From Actinomycetota bacterium (lineage in GTDB: Bacteria > Actinomycetota > Thermoleophilia > RBG-16-64-13): DNA of 64,000 bases. A model generated the notes under the pieces. The model was not told where the DNA came from, searched no databases, and worked only from the letters and a program-made list of their open reading frames with translations. The DNA lies in assembly GCA_012523095.1 (NCBI GenBank), contig JAAYJE010000078.1, forward strand, positions 1 through 64,000, given 5' to 3'. How positions within the stretch are numbered: position 1 is the first letter of the stretch; every line of letters begins with the position of its first letter. Both the position numbers and the translations under genes were made by a program. Shown in pieces: positions 35,016-44,802 of this stretch.

Positions 35016-37943
35016 TTACGCGCCGAGTTTCAGCCTGAGCACGCGGGGCAGCACACCGCCGTGTAGGTAGTACTCCACATCCACCGAGGAGTCGAGCCGG
35101 GCGCGACACTCGAGCGTGATCCTCCGGTCACCCAGAGCCGTCTCGTCGTCTCCGCGCCGGATTCTCACCTGCAGCGCCATGCCGGGGCTCAATCCGGCCT
35201 CCATCCCCTCGATATCCACCGACTCATCCCCAGACAGCCCCAACTCCCGCATGACGCAGCCGTTGGGAAGTTCAAGCGGCAGCACCCCCATACCCACGAG
35301 ATTACTGCGATGGATGCGCTCAAAGCTCTCGGCTATCACCACCCGCACTCCCAGGAGGGCCGTCCCCTTGGCCGCCCAGTCGCGGGAACTGCCCGTGCCG
35401 TACTCCTTGCCGGCAAAGATGACCAAGGGTACCTGGTCGGCCTGGTAGCGCATGGCGGCATCATAAATGGAGAGCACTTCTCGGGTGGGGTAGTGCCTGG
35501 TCCAACCACCCTCGCGTCCATCGGCCATCTCGTTGCGGAGGCGGGAGTTGGCGAACGTCCCCCGCAGAAGCACCTCGTGACTTCCTCGCCGGGCACCGTA
35601 GGTGTTGAAGTCCATCGAGTCGACTCCCTGTTCGACCAGATACCGCCCGGCCGGGCTCATCCGGGCGATCGCGCCCGCGGGAGAGATGTGGTCGGTGGTG
35701 ACCGAATCCCCCAGGATGGCGAGAATGCGCGCTCCGCGGACATCCGCCGGCGGCGCGGGCTGAAGATCGAACCCCTCTAAGAAAGGCGGCTCCTTGACGT
35801 AAGTGGAGTCCTGCTGCCAGGCATAGAGCCCGCCGCGGGGCGCCGCCATCCGGCGCCATGCCTCGCTCCCCTCGACCGCGGCTTCGTATTCCGACCGGAA
35901 CAGCTCGGGCCGGAGGGCCGCAGCGGCCATCTGATCCACCGCGTCGGTCGAGGGCCATAGGTCACTCAGGTAGACCGGCCGGCCGTCGGGGCGGGTGCCG
36001 AGTGGTTCCGTGGTCAGATCGATGTCCACGGTCCCGGCAAGAGCGTAGGCCACCACAAGCGGCGGGGAAGCCAGATAGTTGGCTCGAACGGCCGGATGGA
36101 TGCGGGCCTCGAAATTCCGGTTGCCGCTCAACACCGCCGCCACCACCAACCGCTGCTCGCCGGCCGCGCGCTCCAGGCCTCCGGGCAGCGGTCCGCTGTT
36201 GCCTATGCAGGTTGCGCATCCGTACCCCACCACGCCGAATCCCAGAGCCTCCAACGGTTCCAGCAGCCCCGCCTCATCGAGGTAGCGCGCCACCGCCCGC
36301 GAACCCGGTGCCAGGCTGGTCCGCACCCAAGGCTTCGGGGCCAAGCCCAGTTCCCGCGCTCGGCGGGCCAACAGCCCCGCGGCCAGCATAAGAGCGGGGT
36401 TGGAGGTGTTGGTGCAGCTCGTCACAGAGGCGATCACCACATGGCCGTCGCGCACGATCTCACGCCCACCGTCGAACTCCACCTTGACCCACGTGGGATC
36501 GACCCTGCCTTGGGAAAGACCAGGCAGATCGTGACGGAACCGGGTGCCTACCTCCTCGAGCGACACCCGCTGCTGAGGGCGGCGCGGGCCGGCCAGACTG
36601 GGTCTGACATCACCCAGATCGAACTCGACCACCTGGGAGTACTCGGGGTCCTCTGAACCCGGCTCCCGGAACAGCGCCTGCGCGCGGCAGTAGGCTTCGA
36701 CCCTGGCGCAAACAGCATCCGAACGGCCCGTCTGGCGGAGATAGGCGACGGTCTCGCCGTCGACAGGGAAGAACCCACAGGTGGCGCCGTACTCGGGTGC
36801 CATATTGGCTACTGTGGCCCGGTCGGCCGTGGTGAGGGCCTCAGCCCCCGGTCCGAAGTACTCCACGAAACGACCCACTACTCCGACCCCCCGCAGCAGC
36901 TCGGTGAGGGCCAGCACCAGATCGGTGGCCGTAGCCTCGGCAGTGAGCCGTCCCACGAGGCGGACACCCACCACCTGCGGCACCAGCATGAAGTAAGGCT
37001 GCCCAAGCATGACCGCCTCGGCCTCGATGCCGCCCACTCCCCACCCGAGTACACCCAAGCCGTTGATCATGGTGGTATGAGAGTCGGTGCCGATGACGGT
37101 GTCCGGATACACCCAGCGCACAGCGGGGGCACCGGGGCGGACCGCGCGCTCGCCCGTGCCGACCTGATCCGCAGCTCTCGCGCCGGCATCGCCGACCACC
37201 TCGGCCAGATACTCTAGGTTCACCTGATGGCAGATGCCCGTCCCAGGCGGAACCACCCGCAGGTTGGCGAACTCACCCTGCGCCCAGCGCAGTAGCGCGT
37301 AACGTTCGGCATTGCGCTCCATCTCCAGTTCCATGTTGCGCCGACAGGCCTCGGGCACACCGGCGTGATCCACCTGCACAGAGTGATCGATCACCAGGTC
37401 GACCGGCACACTGGGGTCGATGATGGTCGGATCGCCACCGAGACGCGCCACAGCCGAACGCAACGCGGCCAAGTCGACCACGCAGGGCACGCCTGTGAAG
37501 TCCTGCAACAGAACGCGGGCGGGCATGAAGGCCAACTCGGGACGGCGGGCGGCGGCGGGGTCCCAATCGAGGATACCGATGACGTCCGCCTCGTCCACCA
37601 CCGGCGAGACTGCCGCGGCGCTCGGCCCCGTCGTAGCCCCCGGCCCCGTCGCAGCGCCTGCCGGAGCGCCGGCCGCGGCCGAGGCTCCAGGCGCCGCCGC
37701 GGCGACAACCCCCTGCCTCCCGGCGATGTTCCGGCCACAACGGCGGTCCAACGCGGCATCTCGGCCGCAATGACGAAGAGCGTTCTCCAGAAGGACTCGG
37801 ATGGAGTAGGGAAGACGACCGACATCGCGCCCGGTAGCCCGTGCGAGCGCCCCCAGGTCGGCTATGCGGGCGCTCCCCTCGGGCAGGTCCATCGTCATCC
37901 AGGCTCCGAAGGGCCCGGCGTTCTCCTCACCTCGCACCGCCAC
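35016..37943 (-). CDS. acnA: Aconitate hydratase
   Basis: AcnA-type aconitase of the TCA cycle. I start at the GTG with AAGGAG five bases upstream (975 residues), two codons after the farthest start. [4Fe-4S] ligands lie in SCTNTSNP and GCATCIGNSGPLP; TVIGTDSHTTMINGLGVLGWGVGG and KEYGTGSSRDWAAKG are the substrate loops. An Ala/Gly/Pro-rich insertion of roughly 45 residues (starting near 80, e.g. PGASAAAGAPAGAATGPGAT) separates the first two conserved blocks, and a second Gly/Ala-rich insertion follows YLAEVVGD. It lies 12 bases after leuA, so aconitase is likely co-expressed with leucine synthesis. Confidence 0.94.
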   Translation of the reverse strand: MAVRGEENAGPFGAWMTMDLPEGSARIADLGALARATGRDVGRLPYSIRVLLENALRHCGRDAALDRRCGRNIAGRQGVVAAAAPGASAAAGAPAGAATGPGATTGPSAAAVSPVVDEADVIGILDWDPAAARRPELAFMPARVLLQDFTGVPCVVDLAALRSAVARLGGDPTIIDPSVPVDLVIDHSVQVDHAGVPEACRRNMELEMERNAERYALLRWAQGEFANLRVVPPGTGICHQVNLEYLAEVVGDAGARAADQVGTGERAVRPGAPAVRWVYPDTVIGTDSHTTMINGLGVLGWGVGGIEAEAVMLGQPYFMLVPQVVGVRLVGRLTAEATATDLVLALTELLRGVGVVGRFVEYFGPGAEALTTADRATVANMAPEYGATCGFFPVDGETVAYLRQTGRSDAVCARVEAYCRAQALFREPGSEDPEYSQVVEFDLGDVRPSLAGPRRPQQRVSLEEVGTRFRHDLPGLSQGRVDPTWVKVEFDGGREIVRDGHVVIASVTSCTNTSNPALMLAAGLLARRARELGLAPKPWVRTSLAPGSRAVARYLDEAGLLEPLEALGFGVVGYGCATCIGNSGPLPGGLERAAGEQRLVVAAVLSGNRNFEARIHPAVRANYLASPPLVVAYALAGTVDIDLTTEPLGTRPDGRPVYLSDLWPSTDAVDQMAAAALRPELFRSEYEAAVEGSEAWRRMAAPRGGLYAWQQDSTYVKEPPFLEGFDLQPAPPADVRGARILAILGDSVTTDHISPAGAIARMSPAGRYLVEQGVDSMDFNTYGARRGSHEVLLRGTFANSRLRNEMADGREGGWTRHYPTREVLSIYDAAMRYQADQVPLVIFAGKEYGTGSSRDWAAKGTALLGVRVVIAESFERIHRSNLVGMGVLPLELPNGCVMRELGLSGDESVDIEGMEAGLSPGMALQVRIRRGDDETALGDRRITLECRARLDSSVDVEYYLHGGVLPRVLRLKLGA

Positions 37944-37955
37944 GATCACTCCTTC

Positions 37956-39566
37956 CTAAAGGTACAGTCGGTCTCCGCGGGCGCCACCGGCCTCGCGCCC
38001 CGTAGCCACGTTGTTGAGCGCTCGAACATAGGCCTTGGCCGAAGCCTCCAGCACGTCTATGGACACAGCCTGTCCGGCGTAGCGCCTGCCGTCCACCTCC
38101 ACCACCACCCTCACCTCACCCAGCGAGTCCTTGCCGGAGGTGATGGAGCGCACCTGATAGTCGAGCAACTTACCCGTCACACCCACAGCGTCGTCGATGG
38201 CCAGAAAGACCGACTCGACGGACCCGCCTGTGAAGGCTTTGCCCGAGTGTTCCTTGCCTTCCTTACACACCGCCACCTGGCTCGACGAGATGATGTCGGT
38301 ACCCGTGGAGACATAGACGTGCCGCAGCGAGTAGACATCCTCGCGCTGGCGCAGCTCCTCGCCCACCAGAGCTTCAAGATCCGCGGTGGTGACCTCTTTC
38401 TTTTTGTCGGCCGTTTCTTTGAAGCGACGGAAGATCTCGTCCAGCTCCGGTCCCTCCAGGTGGAGCCCTATCTCCGCCAGATGAGCGCGCAGTGCGTGGC
38501 GTCCCGAGTGCTTCCCTAGGACTATGTCACTCTCGCTGAGGCCGATATCGCGGGCCCGCATGATCTCGTAGGTAGTGCGCTCCTTGAGCACGCCATCCTG
38601 ATGGATGCCCGACTCGTGAGCGAACGCGTTCTTGCCTACGATGGCCTTGTTGGCCTGCACGATGTGCCCCGTGAAACTCGATACCATGCGACTGGCCCGA
38701 GCGATCTCGGTGGTGACGATGTTGCAGGGCCGCTCCAGTATGTCCCGCCGAGTCACGAGAGCCATGGCGACCTCTTCCAGCGCCGCGTTGCCCGCCCGTT
38801 CGCCGAGGCCATTGATGGCCACCTCCACCTGTGTCGCGCCCCTCTCCACCGCCGCCAGGGTGTTGGCCACGGCCACGCCCAGGTCGTTGTGGCAGTGGGC
38901 GCTCAGCACCACGCTCTCGAGAGCGGGGATCTTCTCGTACAAACGGTCCATGAGTGCGGCATACTCCCCAGGCAGGGCGTAGCCGACCGTATCGGGCACA
39001 TTGATGGTGGTGGCGCCGGCCTCGACGGCGATGGCCAGTACTTCCGCCAGAAAATCCACATCGGACCGCGTGGCGTCCATGGCTGAGAACTCCACATCAG
39101 GGCAGAGCGATACGCAGAGTCTCACCATCTCGCGCGTGATCCTGACGATCTCTTCGCGGCTCACCCGCATCTGGTGTTGAAGATGGATGTCGGAGGTGGA
39201 CACGAAGGTGTGCAATCTCGGGCGCTCGGCGTCTTTGATGGCGTCCCAGCAGTTGCGGATATCGCCCTCCGTGCAGCGGGCGAGGCCGCAGATGACCGGA
39301 CCTCTCACTTCGCGGGCGATGGTCTGCACGGCGGCGAAATCTCCGGGGCTGCTGGCCGGGAAGCCGGCTTCGATAACGTCGACTCCTAGGCGGGCCAACT
39401 GGTGGGCGATCTCCAGCTTCTCGGAGGCGTTCAGACTGCTCCCGGGCGACTGCTCACCGTCACGGAGCGTGGTATCGAAGAAGACTACGGGAACGCCGAC
39501 GTTGCGCCGAGACGCGCACGAGGCACGGGCAGTCGCGGCGTCCATGGATGGGTTTCTGTCGGACAT
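37956..39566 (-). CDS. leuA: 2-isopropylmalate synthase
   Basis: A 536-residue LeuA that commits 2-oxoisovalerate and acetyl-CoA to leucine. Catalytic region [14 protein letters not shown] near residue 30, [25 protein letters not shown] and [10 protein letters not shown] mark the DRE-TIM barrel; a C-terminal allosteric domain for leucine feedback begins near 400. The ATG has AGGAGG seven bases upstream, and the longer upstream frame runs through the leader. Followed 12 bases later by acnA. Probably attenuated by the leader peptide at 39644-39757. Confidence 0.95.
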   Translation of the reverse strand: MSDRNPSMDAATARASCASRRNVGVPVVFFDTTLRDGEQSPGSSLNASEKLEIAHQLARLGVDVIEAGFPASSPGDFAAVQTIAREVRGPVICGLARCTEGDIRNCWDAIKDAERPRLHTFVSTSDIHLQHQMRVSREEIVRITREMVRLCVSLCPDVEFSAMDATRSDVDFLAEVLAIAVEAGATTINVPDTVGYALPGEYAALMDRLYEKIPALESVVLSAHCHNDLGVAVANTLAAVERGATQVEVAINGLGERAGNAALEEVAMALVTRRDILERPCNIVTTEIARASRMVSSFTGHIVQANKAIVGKNAFAHESGIHQDGVLKERTTYEIMRARDIGLSESDIVLGKHSGRHALRAHLAEIGLHLEGPELDEIFRRFKETADKKKEVTTADLEALVGEELRQREDVYSLRHVYVSTGTDIISSSQVAVCKEGKEHSGKAFTGGSVESVFLAIDDAVGVTGKLLDYQVRSITSGKDSLGEVRVVVEVDGRRYAGQAVSIDVLEASAKAYVRALNNVATGREAGGARGDRLYL

Positions 39567-39610
39567 GTCACTACCTCCTGGTTCTTCTACGAGATCATGG
39601 TTGCTGATGT

Positions 39611-39655
39611 GCCGGATGGCGCCGGCTTCGCGAATATCTCCCCCTAGCGGGGGAG
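39611..39655 (-). promoter_or_regulatory. Leader hairpins between the leucine peptide and leuA
   Basis: Two stems occur on the minus-strand RNA. The first pairs CTCCCCC with GGGGGAG around GCTA (39638-39655) and contains the stop codon of the leader peptide; the second pairs GCCGG with CCGGC (39611-39626). Neither is followed by a T-run, so an intrinsic terminator is not evident. A ribosome paused on the Leu run would keep the first stem open. Confidence 0.4.
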
Positions 39656-39757
39656 CAGCAGGAGGAGGTCGAGAACGAGAGCGGGCTGTGCAGCGGCGAC
39701 CGGACGCAGAGGCCGGGCGGCTGTCGCGCAAGACCTGGATGCTGTTCTGTTCTCCAT
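39644..39757 (-). CDS. Putative leucine leader peptide of leuA
   Basis: A 37-residue frame in the 345-base gap upstream of leuA. It starts MENRTASRSC and ends ALVLDLLLLLPR, with seven Leu in the last eleven residues, five of them in a row (CTC CTC CTG CTG CTC). This is the hallmark of a transcription-attenuation leader. There is no ribosome site, but TACACT lies eight bases before the ATG, so the RNA probably begins at or within two bases of the start codon (leaderless). Its stop codon is inside a strong hairpin. Confidence 0.65.
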   Translation of the reverse strand: MENRTASRSCATAARPLRPVAAAQPALVLDLLLLLPR

Positions 39758-39765
39758 GACATGTG

Positions 39766-39771
39766 AGTGTA
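39766..39771 (-). promoter_or_regulatory. -10 element of the leuA-acnA operon
   Basis: TACACT on the minus strand fits the TAnnnT actinobacterial -10 pattern. Its last base is eight bases from the leader-peptide ATG. A clear -35 is not seen at 16-18 bases. Confidence 0.5.
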
Positions 39772-39911
39772 GCAGCAGACACTGCGAAAGGGTATGCTGG
39801 CGGCCTTAGTCAACGGAGCCCAGGCCAAGGAGGGAGCGGATGAGGGAGCGGACGATGGAGCTGATCGTAGATGCATGCACCCCAGCACTGATCTGAACAA
39901 GGAGTGTGACC

Positions 39912-41084
39912 ATGCCGAAGGAGTATCCCAAGTTCACCGCCGCGGCCGTCCAGACCGCCCCCGAATACCGCGATAAACCGGTGTACTTCGATTCTGAGGC
40001 CACCCTTCACAACTGCGTGGCGCGCATCAAGGAAGCCGCCTCCAACGGCGCTACCCTCGTCGTCTTCCCCGAGCTCCACCTCCCCGGCTACTGCCATTTC
40101 TCCATAGACGTAGCCAAAGGGCCCGAGTATGCAGGCATCTGGGCGGAGTACCTGCGTCACAGCATAGAAGTGCCCGGCGAGGAGACCGATCTGCTCTGCA
40201 GAGCGGCCCGGCAGGCCGACACGAACGTGGTGATAGGCATCAACGAGCGCGACAGAAGGTACAACGGCCGCCAGTACAACTCAGTGCTGTACATCAGCCG
40301 GACGGGTGAGATCCTCGGGGTGCACCGCAAGATCAACATCACCGTGCAAGAGCTGCTAATCCACACCCGCGGTGACGGGGGCGGCAACCTTCGCATCCAT
40401 GAGATGGATTTCGGAAAGGTGAGCAGCCTCATCTGCGGCGAGCACCACCAGCCCATGCTGAAGCAGTGCTACATCGTCCAAGGGACCAAGGTGAACTGCT
40501 CGCTGTGGCCGGGATGCCTGGGCGGCGGGGAAGAGTTGCCCTGGGTCGCGCCGGCCCTGACCACGGCTATGGCCGCGTCGGGCGCCTGTTGGTGCGTGCT
40601 CGCGGCCAACTACATCCCGCCGGAGAAGCGGCCCAAGGATTTCTATTCCAACACCGACTTCCACCTGAGCTTCGGCGGGAGCGCCATCATCAACCCCTTC
40701 GGGGAGGTGGTGGCCGGTCCGGTGCGCGACCAGGAGACCATCGTCTACGCCGACATCGACCTCAAGGTGAATGAGATGGCCCGGGGCGTCGTGAATATCG
40801 CCGGCATCTACAGTCGTTGGGACATCCTAGGCCTCCAGGTGCGGACCAACCAATACGAGCCGTTGGTGTCCATGGAGTCGGTGGAGTCCGGCCGGCCCGA
40901 GGCGGCGGACCTAGATCAGGCCCAGGCGGCCGAACGGTCGGCGCTCTCCGGTCCACCTCCCGAAGGTACGGACACCGCGGCGCGAGAGACCCCCACAGAT
41001 GCTGCCGCACTGGCGGAGCTACGGGCGAGGGTGGCAGAACTCGAGCGCAAACTGGGGCAGGAGGCGTCGGAAGGAAGGGCGTAG
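39912..41084 (+). CDS. Nitrilase/amidase superfamily protein
   Basis: A 390-residue carbon-nitrogen hydrolase. The E-K-C triad is visible: Glu in VVFPELHLPGY, Lys in GVHRKINIT and Cys in SSLICGEHHQPM. The sequence aligns best with aliphatic nitrilases, but their CWEN signature reads CGEH here. A tail of about 90 residues carries a low-complexity stretch and a short coiled coil (LAELRARVAELERKLG) that could aid oligomers. The ATG has AAGGAG seven bases upstream; a GTG two codons earlier is too close to it. It stands alone, divergent from leuA. Confidence 0.86.
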   Translation: MPKEYPKFTAAAVQTAPEYRDKPVYFDSEATLHNCVARIKEAASNGATLVVFPELHLPGYCHFSIDVAKGPEYAGIWAEYLRHSIEVPGEETDLLCRAARQADTNVVIGINERDRRYNGRQYNSVLYISRTGEILGVHRKINITVQELLIHTRGDGGGNLRIHEMDFGKVSSLICGEHHQPMLKQCYIVQGTKVNCSLWPGCLGGGEELPWVAPALTTAMAASGACWCVLAANYIPPEKRPKDFYSNTDFHLSFGGSAIINPFGEVVAGPVRDQETIVYADIDLKVNEMARGVVNIAGIYSRWDILGLQVRTNQYEPLVSMESVESGRPEAADLDQAQAAERSALSGPPPEGTDTAARETPTDAAALAELRARVAELERKLGQEASEGRA

Positions 41085-41165
41085 AACTTTGAGGCCCCGC
41101 CTGCGCCGGTCAAGTGCCTCCACCAAGCTTGCGCCTACTACTTCCTGTCATGCAGGAGAAGCTCC

Positions 41166-41843
41166 CTACCCGGCGGCGCGTCGCGCATCGGGAGGCATGG
41201 TCCACGCCGGGGTCTCACGCAGCACCCAGCGTCTGAGGCGGCCGAAGAAGCGCCTCTCTCCGTAGCCGATGATGGCGGCCGCCCCCAGGATTATGAGGAG
41301 CTTCTGGACGGAGGGCATCGGTGTCCAGTGGTAGGCCACCCGTGTTTTCAGAATCGTCCACACGGGGAACTTCTCAGGCAGGCCGGCCGACCAACCCTCT
41401 CCTTCGTCGGAGACGAAAGAAGTAGCCGGATCCTCGAGCGCGGTGACTTCCTTGCCCGGGTAATCCACCCACACGTGGTCGAAGGAATAGCGCAGGATAT
41501 ACGGCATCCCTTTGGCCTCCAAGATACTGGCCATGAGAACAGTCTGAGCCTGACAGTCTCCGGCTTGGTCGGCGATGACCTCCGGGACGGTCGGGAAGTA
41601 CCAGGGCAGGCCGTACACGGTCCAGGCCGGCATCCAGGGGACGTACGCCTTGACGTAGGCTTCAACGGCTTTGTAGTCGTCGAGGAGGGCAGAGGCCATC
41701 TGGGCCGCCGCCTCAGCGTTCACCGGCGGGTTACGGAGACGAGATATGGAGTTGAAGAAAGGACGCGGGTCGGGGTAGACGACCGCCCCGACCCACATAG
41801 CGACCAGCACGACCACGAGACAGTGCCGGGCAACCTTCCTCAA
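41166..41843 (-). CDS. Transglutaminase-like membrane protein
   Basis: A 225-residue protein with an N-terminal membrane anchor (CLVVVLVAMWVGAVVY), an outward domain and a second membrane helix near 180-195 (LLIILGAAAIIGY). The domain has the transglutaminase/cysteine-protease core: GDCQAQTVLMASILEAKG (Cys), DHVWVDY (His) and a later Asp. Such domains act as proteases or are inactive binding modules. The basic C-terminal tail lies inside the cell. It converges with the nitrilase gene, and only 81 bases with nothing notable separate them. Confidence 0.78.
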   Translation of the reverse strand: MRKVARHCLVVVLVAMWVGAVVYPDPRPFFNSISRLRNPPVNAEAAAQMASALLDDYKAVEAYVKAYVPWMPAWTVYGLPWYFPTVPEVIADQAGDCQAQTVLMASILEAKGMPYILRYSFDHVWVDYPGKEVTALEDPATSFVSDEGEGWSAGLPEKFPVWTILKTRVAYHWTPMPSVQKLLIILGAAAIIGYGERRFFGRLRRWVLRETPAWTMPPDARRAAG

Positions 41844-41874
41844 CAGCGCTCCGTTCTCTAGGCTACTCTCGAGC

Positions 41875-42552
41875 TCAGACTTCGGAACCGTACGCGTCCA
41901 GCTTCACCGTGTCCGACACCACGTAGTCCATGTCGGTACACGCGGCGATGTCGTCCACACCATACCCACGGGCTACTTCCTCCAAGAAGAAGCCTTTTTC
42001 GGGATAACGCCGGAACAGGGCCCGCTCGGTGATGATGACGTCGGCCTCGCCGGCGCCGGTGAGCGGGAACGTGCACTTCTTGACCAGTTTGCTGGCACCG
42101 TCCTTCGAGCAGTGTTCGGTGACCACGGTGACGATCTTGGCGCCGGCCAGGAGGTCCATAGCCCCGCCCATGCCGGCCACCAGCTTGCCCGGAATCTCAT
42201 AGCTCGCGATGTTGCCTTCCCCGTCCACCTGCAGCGTCCCGAGGAAGGTCATGTCCACGTGGCCGCCCCGGATCATGCCGAACGACGTGGCGGAATCGAA
42301 GTAGCTCCCGCCTGGAATGAGGGTAATCGGCGCTCCTCCCGCGTTGCCGCGGTCGGGGTCGCTGCAGAGGACTTCGGGAACCGGGCCGACGCCGACGGCT
42401 CCATTCTCGCTGTGTATGACTACGTCCACTCCGGCGGGCACATGATTGGCGACCAACGTCGGAACGCCGATCCCCAGGTTGATCACCTGCCCGTCTTTGA
42501 GCTCCGCGGCAGCCCGCGCAGCAATGACATTCTTGATATCCGTCTCAGACAC
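41875..42552 (-). CDS. 3-oxoacid/acyl CoA-transferase subunit B (pair 1)
   Basis: A 225-residue family I CoA-transferase beta subunit. The catalytic Glu is in HSENGAVGVGP; INLGIGVPTLVANHVP, RGGHVDMTFLGTLQVD and GGAMDLLAGAK are family blocks. It pairs with the alpha subunit gene 28 bases upstream. The enzyme moves CoA between acids through a glutamyl-CoA intermediate. Its specificity (acetoacetate, propionate, butyrate or another acid) cannot be read. Confidence 0.92.
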   Translation of the reverse strand: MSETDIKNVIAARAAAELKDGQVINLGIGVPTLVANHVPAGVDVVIHSENGAVGVGPVPEVLCSDPDRGNAGGAPITLIPGGSYFDSATSFGMIRGGHVDMTFLGTLQVDGEGNIASYEIPGKLVAGMGGAMDLLAGAKIVTVVTEHCSKDGASKLVKKCTFPLTGAGEADVIITERALFRRYPEKGFFLEEVARGYGVDDIAACTDMDYVVSDTVKLDAYGSEV

Positions 42553-42580
42553 TTCTGTCTCTCCTTGGCGATGTGGTCGA

Positions 42581-43270
42581 TCAGCACTGGGTGAGCGGAA
42601 TACCCAGATAGGACAGATCCGCCCTCACCACGGCGTTCACGTAGAGACCGGGGGTCTGCACACTCTCCGGAGCGATCTCGCCGGGACTGTAGAGGTACTC
42701 CACCTCAGCGATGGTGTAGTCCGAGCACGCAGCGCAGACCGGGTTGTAGTTGCTCGCCGTGCCGCGGTATCTCAGGTTGCCCCAGGTGTCTCCGTCGTGA
42801 GCCCGTACCAAGGCCACGTCCGCGCGCAAGGCTTTCTCCAGGAGGTAGGTCTTGCCGTTCACCTCAATGTGTTCCTTGCCCTCCGCGACCACCGTACCCA
42901 TGCCGGTGGGAGTGAGGAAGCCGCCCAACCCCGCGCCGCCCGACCGCATCTGTTCGGCCAGCGTGCCCTGCGGTCGGAGCTCGACCTCGATCTCTCCCGC
43001 GTGGTAGGCCTTGACCACGTCGGGCGTGGTGCCGATGTGGCTGGCGATAAGCTTGCGGACCTTGCCGAGTTTGACCAGCTCCACCACCCCGCGGTCTCGG
43101 AAGCCCCCGGTGCACGAGATGATGGTCAGATCCTTGACGTCCGCTTCTTTCAACCCATGGATCAGGGTGAGTGGATCACCTTGAGACAGGAAGCCGCCGA
43201 CGGCGACCGTCATCCCCGATTCGATGTGAGACACAGCCTCTTCGAGGCTCACGACCTTGTTCTTGGGCAT
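42581..43270 (-). CDS. 3-oxoacid/acyl CoA-transferase subunit A (pair 1)
   Basis: A 229-residue alpha subunit. The CoA-binding loop reads VAVGGFLSQGDPLTLIHGL where most members have GFGxxGxP, an atypical version. RPQGTLAEQMRSGGAGLGGFLTPTGMGTVVAEGKE is well conserved. It follows the second pair's beta gene after 93 bases of repeats such as GATGCCCGG in tandem, and precedes its own beta subunit gene. Confidence 0.9.
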   Translation of the reverse strand: MPKNKVVSLEEAVSHIESGMTVAVGGFLSQGDPLTLIHGLKEADVKDLTIISCTGGFRDRGVVELVKLGKVRKLIASHIGTTPDVVKAYHAGEIEVELRPQGTLAEQMRSGGAGLGGFLTPTGMGTVVAEGKEHIEVNGKTYLLEKALRADVALVRAHDGDTWGNLRYRGTASNYNPVCAACSDYTIAEVEYLYSPGEIAPESVQTPGLYVNAVVRADLSYLGIPLTQC

Positions 43271-43363
43271 AGCCCTCTCCTCGCCCCCCGATCGACCTTG
43301 ATACTCATGACCGGGTGCCGGGCATCCCGGGCATCCCTAACTGATGGGACTATTCTAGACCTT

Positions 43364-44020
43364 TCAGACCTTGATGGTCTTGAGATCCGGGCTCACGATC
43401 AGCTTCGGCTCCGTGACCTTCTGGACGTCCTCGGCGTTGAGGCCCGGTGCGACTTCGCGCAGCAACAGACCGTCAGGGGTGACCTCGAGGACCGCGAGGT
43501 CTGAAACGATCAGGTTGACGCACTTCTTTCCCGTGATGGGGAGCGAGCACTCCTTCAGGATCTTCGGCGCTCCGTCCTTGGTGCAGTGGTCCATCATGAT
43601 GATGACATGTTTGGCGCCTACCACTATGTCTCCCGCGCCGCCCATGCCCTTGATCATCTTGCCGGGGATCATCCAGTTGGCCAGATCGCCCTTCTCGGAG
43701 ACTTCCATACCACCCAGTACAGTGGCGTCCAGATGACCGCCGCGAACCATGGCGAAAGAGTCGGCGTTCGAGAAGTAGCTCGCGCCGGGCAGTTCGGTCA
43801 CGGTCTCTTTGCCGGCGTTGATAAGATCCGGATCCTCCTCACCCTCATACGGATAGGGGCCTGCGCCGAGGATGCCGTTCTCGGAGTGCAGGAAGATGTC
43901 CTTGCCTTCCGGTAGGTAGTTGCTGACCAAGGTGGGCATACCGATACCGAGGTTGATGTAGTAGCCGTCCTCGAACTCAGCCGCCACCCTCTTTGCCTGT
44001 TGCTCTCGTGTAAGCGCCAT
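43364..44020 (-). CDS. 3-oxoacid/acyl CoA-transferase subunit B (pair 2)
   Basis: A 218-residue beta subunit with catalytic Glu in [11 protein letters not shown] and blocks [18 protein letters not shown] and [18 protein letters not shown] start at the second of two adjacent ATG codons because AGGAGG is five bases before it. Only about a third of residues match the pair 1 subunit by eye, so the two pairs are not a recent copy. Forms an enzyme with the alpha gene 41 bases upstream. Confidence 0.92.
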   Translation of the reverse strand: MALTREQQAKRVAAEFEDGYYINLGIGMPTLVSNYLPEGKDIFLHSENGILGAGPYPYEGEEDPDLINAGKETVTELPGASYFSNADSFAMVRGGHLDATVLGGMEVSEKGDLANWMIPGKMIKGMGGAGDIVVGAKHVIIMMDHCTKDGAPKILKECSLPITGKKCVNLIVSDLAVLEVTPDGLLLREVAPGLNAEDVQKVTEPKLIVSPDLKTIKV

Positions 44021-44061
44021 CATCGCCTCCTCAAGAAATAGAACCCGGCCGGACTATCCGT

Positions 44062-44766
44062 CTAGGCCTGTGGCTTCGGCCGTACTGTGCGCTTCTCGAT
44101 CCACTTCTCGTAGAACTCACCCTGCACGACTCGGTCGACGTAGATGCCGGGAGTATGGATGAGATCGGGTTCAAGTTCTCCCACCTCCACCAGATGCTCG
44201 ACCTCGGCGATGGTGATCTTGCCGGCCGTCGCGCAGAGAGGGTTGAAGTTGCGCGCGGTCTTGCGGTAGACAAGATTGCCGAGCCGGTCTCCCTTCCAGG
44301 CGCTGACGATGGCGAAATCGGCCCGAATGCCTCTTTCCAGCATGTATTCGCGGCCGTCGAACTCGCGGACCTCTTTTCCCTCAGCCAACATGGTCCCCAC
44401 AGCAGTCGGCGTGTAGAAGCCGGGGATCCCGGCCCCTCCGCAGCGGATCCGCTCCGCCAACGTGCCCTGGGGGCAGAGCTCCACTTCGAGTTCTCCACCC
44501 AAGAACTGCCGTTCGAAGTTCTTATTCTCCCCCACGTAGCTGGCGACCATCTTCTTGACCTGGCCCGACTGCAGCAGGATCCCGAGGCCGTACTCATCGG
44601 TGCCGCAGTTGTTGCTGATGATCGTGAGACCTTTGACACCTTTCTTATGGAGCGCCCGGATGAGATTCTCCGGGTTGCCGCATAAGCCGAATCCTCCACA
44701 GAGGATGGAGACTCCGTCCTGGACGTCGAAGATCGCGGCCTCGGCACTCGGGAACACCTTGTTCAT
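44062..44766 (-). CDS. 3-oxoacid/acyl CoA-transferase subunit A (pair 2)
   Basis: A 234-residue alpha subunit with the standard loop [17 protein letters not shown] and the block [28 protein letters not shown]. It is first in a four-gene row: alpha 2, beta 2, alpha 1, beta 1. The region upstream is a divergent control segment with a 19-base-spacer promoter carrying a palindrome. The pair resembles succinyl-CoA:3-ketoacid transferase (ScoAB) most closely, but the acid is not known. Confidence 0.92.
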   Translation of the reverse strand: MNKVFPSAEAAIFDVQDGVSILCGGFGLCGNPENLIRALHKKGVKGLTIISNNCGTDEYGLGILLQSGQVKKMVASYVGENKNFERQFLGGELEVELCPQGTLAERIRCGGAGIPGFYTPTAVGTMLAEGKEVREFDGREYMLERGIRADFAIVSAWKGDRLGNLVYRKTARNFNPLCATAGKITIAEVEHLVEVGELEPDLIHTPGIYVDRVVQGEFYEKWIEKRTVRPKPQA

Positions 44767-44802
44767 AGCCCTTCGCCTCCACTGGACATTGGCATGTCGG
44801 TG

